A model generated the notes under the pieces. The model worked only from the letters and a program-made list of their open reading frames with translations. It had not been told where the DNA came from and made no database searches. A DNA stretch of 7,393 nucleotides from Lachnospiraceae bacterium (lineage in GTDB: Bacteria > Bacillota_A > Clostridia > Lachnospirales > Lachnospiraceae). Shown in pieces: positions 4,967-7,393 of this stretch. The position numbers and the translations under genes were made by a program. Where the stretch lies: assembly GCA_017960415.1 (NCBI GenBank), contig JAGCZE010000083.1:1-7393 (forward strand). Reading direction: 5' to 3'. Each line of letters opens with the position of its first letter. Position 1 is the first letter of the stretch.

Positions 4967-6916
4967 TTACCGGTACGGTCGCTTAAAACCGGGTACGAAT
5001 TCCTTCCCGCCTATAGAAAATGCGCCCTCATATTCCAATCTGCAATCGTAAAGAGAGTATCTTAAGAGTCTGTCCTTTTCGGAAAATGTGAGCTCTCTTT
5101 GCCCCGCCTGTGTTTTAAACTCCTCGAAACCCAACGTATCATCAACCTCAAAAACATAAAAATGCTTCCCGCGGGCCCTGTTGACCAGATCGTATTCGGA
5201 CAAGAAATATCCCTCCGGTACCTTCTCATCCTGATACATCGCAATATCGGTCTTCAGGCTCTCCGCGGCGGGTCTGAACGCCGCTCCCGCATTGGTCCTG
5301 ACGCACAGGTTCACGTTTCCGGTCCTCACAAATACGATCCCCTCATTCAGCCTGCTAATATCGGTCTCATCAAACAAACCGACAGGCAGGAAAAGATGAG
5401 TATATCTGAAATCCTTCTTTGCCCGTTTCAGATCAAAAATGCAGACAGCCAGATTCCTGTATGCCGCGGTGCGGGGTGCGACGCCGCTTCCGATCCAGTA
5501 TCCGGGCGATCCTTTTTTCCCGGGACCCGTATAAGGATTTGTCGCAAACAGGCTGATATTATGGGAAAGATTTACGGCGAGGCTGTTCTGCTGGAACAAA
5601 ACCTGCCCGACGCGGTAGTCAAAGGCTGCCGAGACCGAATAATCACGGTTCGCAAATGTATAAACCCTGCCCTTCTCCATTGCCGCACCGTCAAACCCCG
5701 TAGGCACAAATCTTTTCATGACCTTCAGCAAGCCTGTCCGATAGAGGATCGGCTTAACAAACGGTTTGAGGCTTTTGAGCATCCCATTGTCCACCAGGCC
5801 CGACTCCCGGAGATATCTTGCACTCCGACATATCACTCTATGATCCGAGATTGCTCCGGCCTTGAACGCAAAACGGACATTTGAAGGTGAATACCTGTCA
5901 AGCCCTTCATTTGCATACTCATCAATATCCACTCCCTGCATCAGGGCTGTCTCCCTGCCGTCTTCATCAGGCAGCTTCAGCCATTCTTCAGGGATAGTAA
6001 ATAAAGGCTTTCCGTCTTTATCTCTTGATGCAAGGAGCAGGATCATGCAACCTTCCTTCTCCTTAAACCGCGTTACCGTCTCTCCACGCATGGCCCTTAT
6101 CTGGGGCTCAAGATAATTACCGACAGCCGAAGATACTTTATTGTCCGCGTATGCGCGGGCACAGGCCGGATTGTATACATATCCGCCGTTGTAAAAAGTC
6201 TGGGAAAGAATATCGTAAGCCATCATAAGAAGGGCTTTTTCAGCCTGCTGCCTGATGATATCCCGGCCTTCACAGCCGGATCCGGCTGATTGCTGTACCG
6301 ATAGATTTCTCTGATCATATTTGGTACCGGGCTTTTTGAGTTCATTATTCACAGGTGTTTCCGGATCGACACCGCGCAAGCCGCCCGCCGGCAGAAACTG
6401 CACAAGATTCGCAAGCCCCGCCATGGTCTCGGAATAGTAATTGTTGCTTCCCCACTCCGCAAATCCGTATTTGAGCATCTCCCCAAGCCCGGTCTTCAGC
6501 TCTTCTTCCGCGTGTTTGAGATGATAGGTGCTGTCCTTCCCGTCACCGAAGGTTTCCTCCGGGTATTTTTGTGCAAGCAGATATTCGGTTCCTGCAGCAT
6601 AGAGCCTGTGATTCTCAGTCCAGGTACACATACTGTGCCCGCCGCAGTCCTCGTAGGGAAACGCAAGGAGCGCCGCCTTATAGCTTTGCGTAACGTCCGG
6701 GGGCAGCATCTCTTCGTAGGAATACAGGATCCTTGTCATATATGCGGCCCTGAAATCCGCACAGTCACGCCGCGAATTCACATAATCAAGCAGAACCTTC
6801 GCGAGAGTCCTGAGCGTCTCCTCATCTCCGCCGCCGAGTGCCAGGAATTCAAGGATATTCGAGACCGGTATGCCGCTGGCGGTCTTGTAAATATACGATG
6901 CACTTCTGTCTTTCAT
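4967..6916 (-). CDS. Uncharacterised alpha/alpha-toroid + beta-sandwich protein, polysaccharide-lyase-like
   Basis: A 649-aa protein with no signal peptide or membrane segment, so probably cytoplasmic. The start follows GAGGT by 4 nt. The first half (about 1-290) is helix-rich with aromatic motifs TWTENH (98-103), EYLLAQKYPEETF (111-123) and EWGSNNYYSETM (154-165). The spacing and chemistry resemble the active-site helices of alpha/alpha-toroid carbohydrate enzymes (heparinase or alginate-lyase type). The second half (about 410-645) looks beta-rich: DYSVSAAFDYRVGQVLFQQN (425-444), FATNPYTGPG (457-466), SPGYWIGSGVAPR (470-482). I recall the pattern 'ENH...QDYR-G...QQ...F-T-P...YW-G-G--PR' from a widespread uncharacterised family, but no tested activity. 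Likely acidic/aromatic active-site candidates are Glu101, His103, Glu154, Tyr160 and Tyr161. It shares a likely operon with the phosphoesterase. Substrate and reaction are unknown; a lyase or hydrolase acting on imported oligosaccharides is inference. Confidence 0.7.
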   Translation of the reverse strand: MKDRSASYIYKTASGIPVSNILEFLALGGGDEETLRTLAKVLLDYVNSRRDCADFRAAYMTRILYSYEEMLPPDVTQSYKAALLAFPYEDCGGHSMCTWTENHRLYAAGTEYLLAQKYPEETFGDGKDSTYHLKHAEEELKTGLGEMLKYGFAEWGSNNYYSETMAGLANLVQFLPAGGLRGVDPETPVNNELKKPGTKYDQRNLSVQQSAGSGCEGRDIIRQQAEKALLMMAYDILSQTFYNGGYVYNPACARAYADNKVSSAVGNYLEPQIRAMRGETVTRFKEKEGCMILLLASRDKDGKPLFTIPEEWLKLPDEDGRETALMQGVDIDEYANEGLDRYSPSNVRFAFKAGAISDHRVICRSARYLRESGLVDNGMLKSLKPFVKPILYRTGLLKVMKRFVPTGFDGAAMEKGRVYTFANRDYSVSAAFDYRVGQVLFQQNSLAVNLSHNISLFATNPYTGPGKKGSPGYWIGSGVAPRTAAYRNLAVCIFDLKRAKKDFRYTHLFLPVGLFDETDISRLNEGIVFVRTGNVNLCVRTNAGAAFRPAAESLKTDIAMYQDEKVPEGYFLSEYDLVNRARGKHFYVFEVDDTLGFEEFKTQAGQRELTFSEKDRLLRYSLYDCRLEYEGAFSIGGKEFVPGFKRPYR

Positions 6917-6950
6917 GCTGACCTCATATCAACGACTTGTAACTATTCGC

Positions 6951-6980
6951 AGTATATACCAATCAGAAATACTTCTTGAA
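6951..6980 (-). promoter_or_regulatory. Weak candidate promoter before the toroid gene
   Basis: TATACT (6956-6951) is a good -10 match, but the best -35 is only TTCAAG (6980-6975) at 18 bp. The -35 lies inside the palindrome at 6977-6992, so a regulator bound there would block it. Alternatively, the toroid gene is read through from the upstream lyase-like gene. Confidence 0.25.
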
Positions 6981-6996
6981 AGCTCGCTTTCAGAAG
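6972..6996 (-). repeat. Operator-like palindrome / hairpin between lyase-like and toroid genes
   Basis: TGAAAGC-TC-GCTTTCA (6977-6992) is a perfect 7+7-bp inverted repeat with a 2-bp centre. CTTCT/AGAAG extend it, giving a 10-bp RNA stem with one bulge and a CGAG loop on the minus strand. It resembles a LacI-family or cre-like operator, but the spacing is 2 bp longer than a standard cre box. What follows (TATTTCTGATT) is too poor in U for a confident terminator. Confidence 0.5.
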
Positions 6997-7036
6997 GATT
7001 TCCGCTGGCATATCTGTGAATAGTAATAAGTTAATC

Positions 7037-7393
7037 TCACATCCCACACGACACATGCCCGTGAATGTGGTTATAGCCCGTACCCATAAAATGCTGCATC
7101 CTGAAATGATAGGGATGGCTGAAACGTTCCTTCGTAAATTCATTCTCTATGGCATCCGCATCGCCCCAGATCCTTACCTTGCCCTGCTCACGGTAATATA
7201 CCATCAGCGTCTCGCCCGGATGGTTCATGACCTTGCCCGACCTGACAGTGTCGCCGCCGGCAAAGCCCAGATAATTGCCCTTCGCATCAAGGATACAACC
7301 CTTCATGTCACCTTCGGTACAATAGAATTCATGCTGACCGTCGCCGTTAAAATCAATCGGCGTAGCTTCGTGTCCGATAAAGGGGACCGGGGG
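7037..7393 (-). CDS. FG-GAP / rhamnogalacturonan-lyase (PL11)-like protein, C-terminal fragment
   Basis: The reading frame is open from the right window edge (29 codons before the first visible ATG at 7306, no stop) to a stop at 7039-7037, so 118 residues of the C-terminus are visible and the true start lies outside. DFNGDGQHEF, shortly after the window edge, is a DxNxDGxxE calcium-binding FG-GAP blade motif. The rest (GKVMNHPGETLMVYY, then KVRIWGDAD, then SHPYHFRMQHFMGTGYN) follows the order seen at the end of family-11 rhamnogalacturonan lyases, an eight-bladed propeller: a 'GDWREE' strand, a 'LRIY' strand, then 'YR...QNVGYNQ'. The match is loose and the terminal His-rich GYNHIHGH differs from the typical ending. 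The protein probably binds or cleaves a glycan; whether it is secreted cannot be seen. It lies 120 bp upstream of the toroid gene in the same direction. Confidence 0.55.
   Translation of the reverse strand, partial: PPVPFIGHEATPIDFNGDGQHEFYCTEGDMKGCILDAKGNYLGFAGGDTVRSGKVMNHPGETLMVYYREQGKVRIWGDADAIENEFTKERFSHPYHFRMQHFMGTGYNHIHGHVSCGM

Noticed and set aside
5099..5884. Plus-strand open frame of 261 codons antisense to the 649-aa gene
   Set aside because: Shadow of the minus-strand gene; no ribosome binding site and no recognisable motif.
1..7393. Mobile elements, CRISPR arrays, tRNA or rRNA genes
   Set aside because: I found no transposase or integrase coding, no regularly spaced repeats, and no tRNA cloverleaf or rRNA segments.

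Overview
The window looks like a chromosomal segment of a Gram-positive, low-to-mid GC Clostridia-type bacterium, most likely Lachnospiraceae. The reasons are a tyrosine T-box leader, strong SigA-type promoters (TTGACA/TATAAT with 17-bp spacers), GGAGG-type ribosome binding sites, and a TyrRS of the 'LTAGHF' type that I recall from Clostridia. The taxonomic call is inference. Every gene I can support is on the minus strand, so the window reads from right to left.

Reading order: (1) 7393-7037, the C-terminal 118 codons of an FG-GAP / family-11 rhamnogalacturonan-lyase-like protein, cut by the window edge. (2) A 120-bp gap with a 7+7-bp palindrome and a weak promoter. (3) 6916-4967, a 649-aa protein that I read as an alpha/alpha-toroid plus beta-sandwich protein resembling an uncharacterised polysaccharide-lyase-like family. 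(4) 35 bp later, 4931-3684, a membrane-anchored calcineurin-fold phosphoesterase of the Dcr2 / purple-acid-phosphatase-like type with a complete metal-site motif set. (5) A near-consensus promoter (3622-3594), then 3486-2119, a GPH-family (MelB-type) sugar:cation symporter. (6) A second near-consensus promoter (2071-2043), a roughly 456-nt tyrosine T-box leader, about 200 nt of unexplained untranslated sequence, then tyrS (1378-155). (7) A perfect-consensus extended -10 promoter (65-37) firing out of the left edge.

The right-hand two thirds (lyase-like protein, toroid protein, phosphoesterase, sugar symporter) look like a small carbohydrate-handling locus, possibly for pectin- or uronate-type glycans. 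The substrate is inference. The left third is a housekeeping unit: uncharged tRNA-Tyr would pair with a UAC specifier codon and the UGGU bulge of the antiterminator and so switch on tyrS. The features most worth a second look are the uncharacterised toroid protein and its gene pairing with the Dcr2-like phosphoesterase, the operator-like palindrome before that pair, and the unusually long tyrS leader with a possible bypass promoter behind the T-box.
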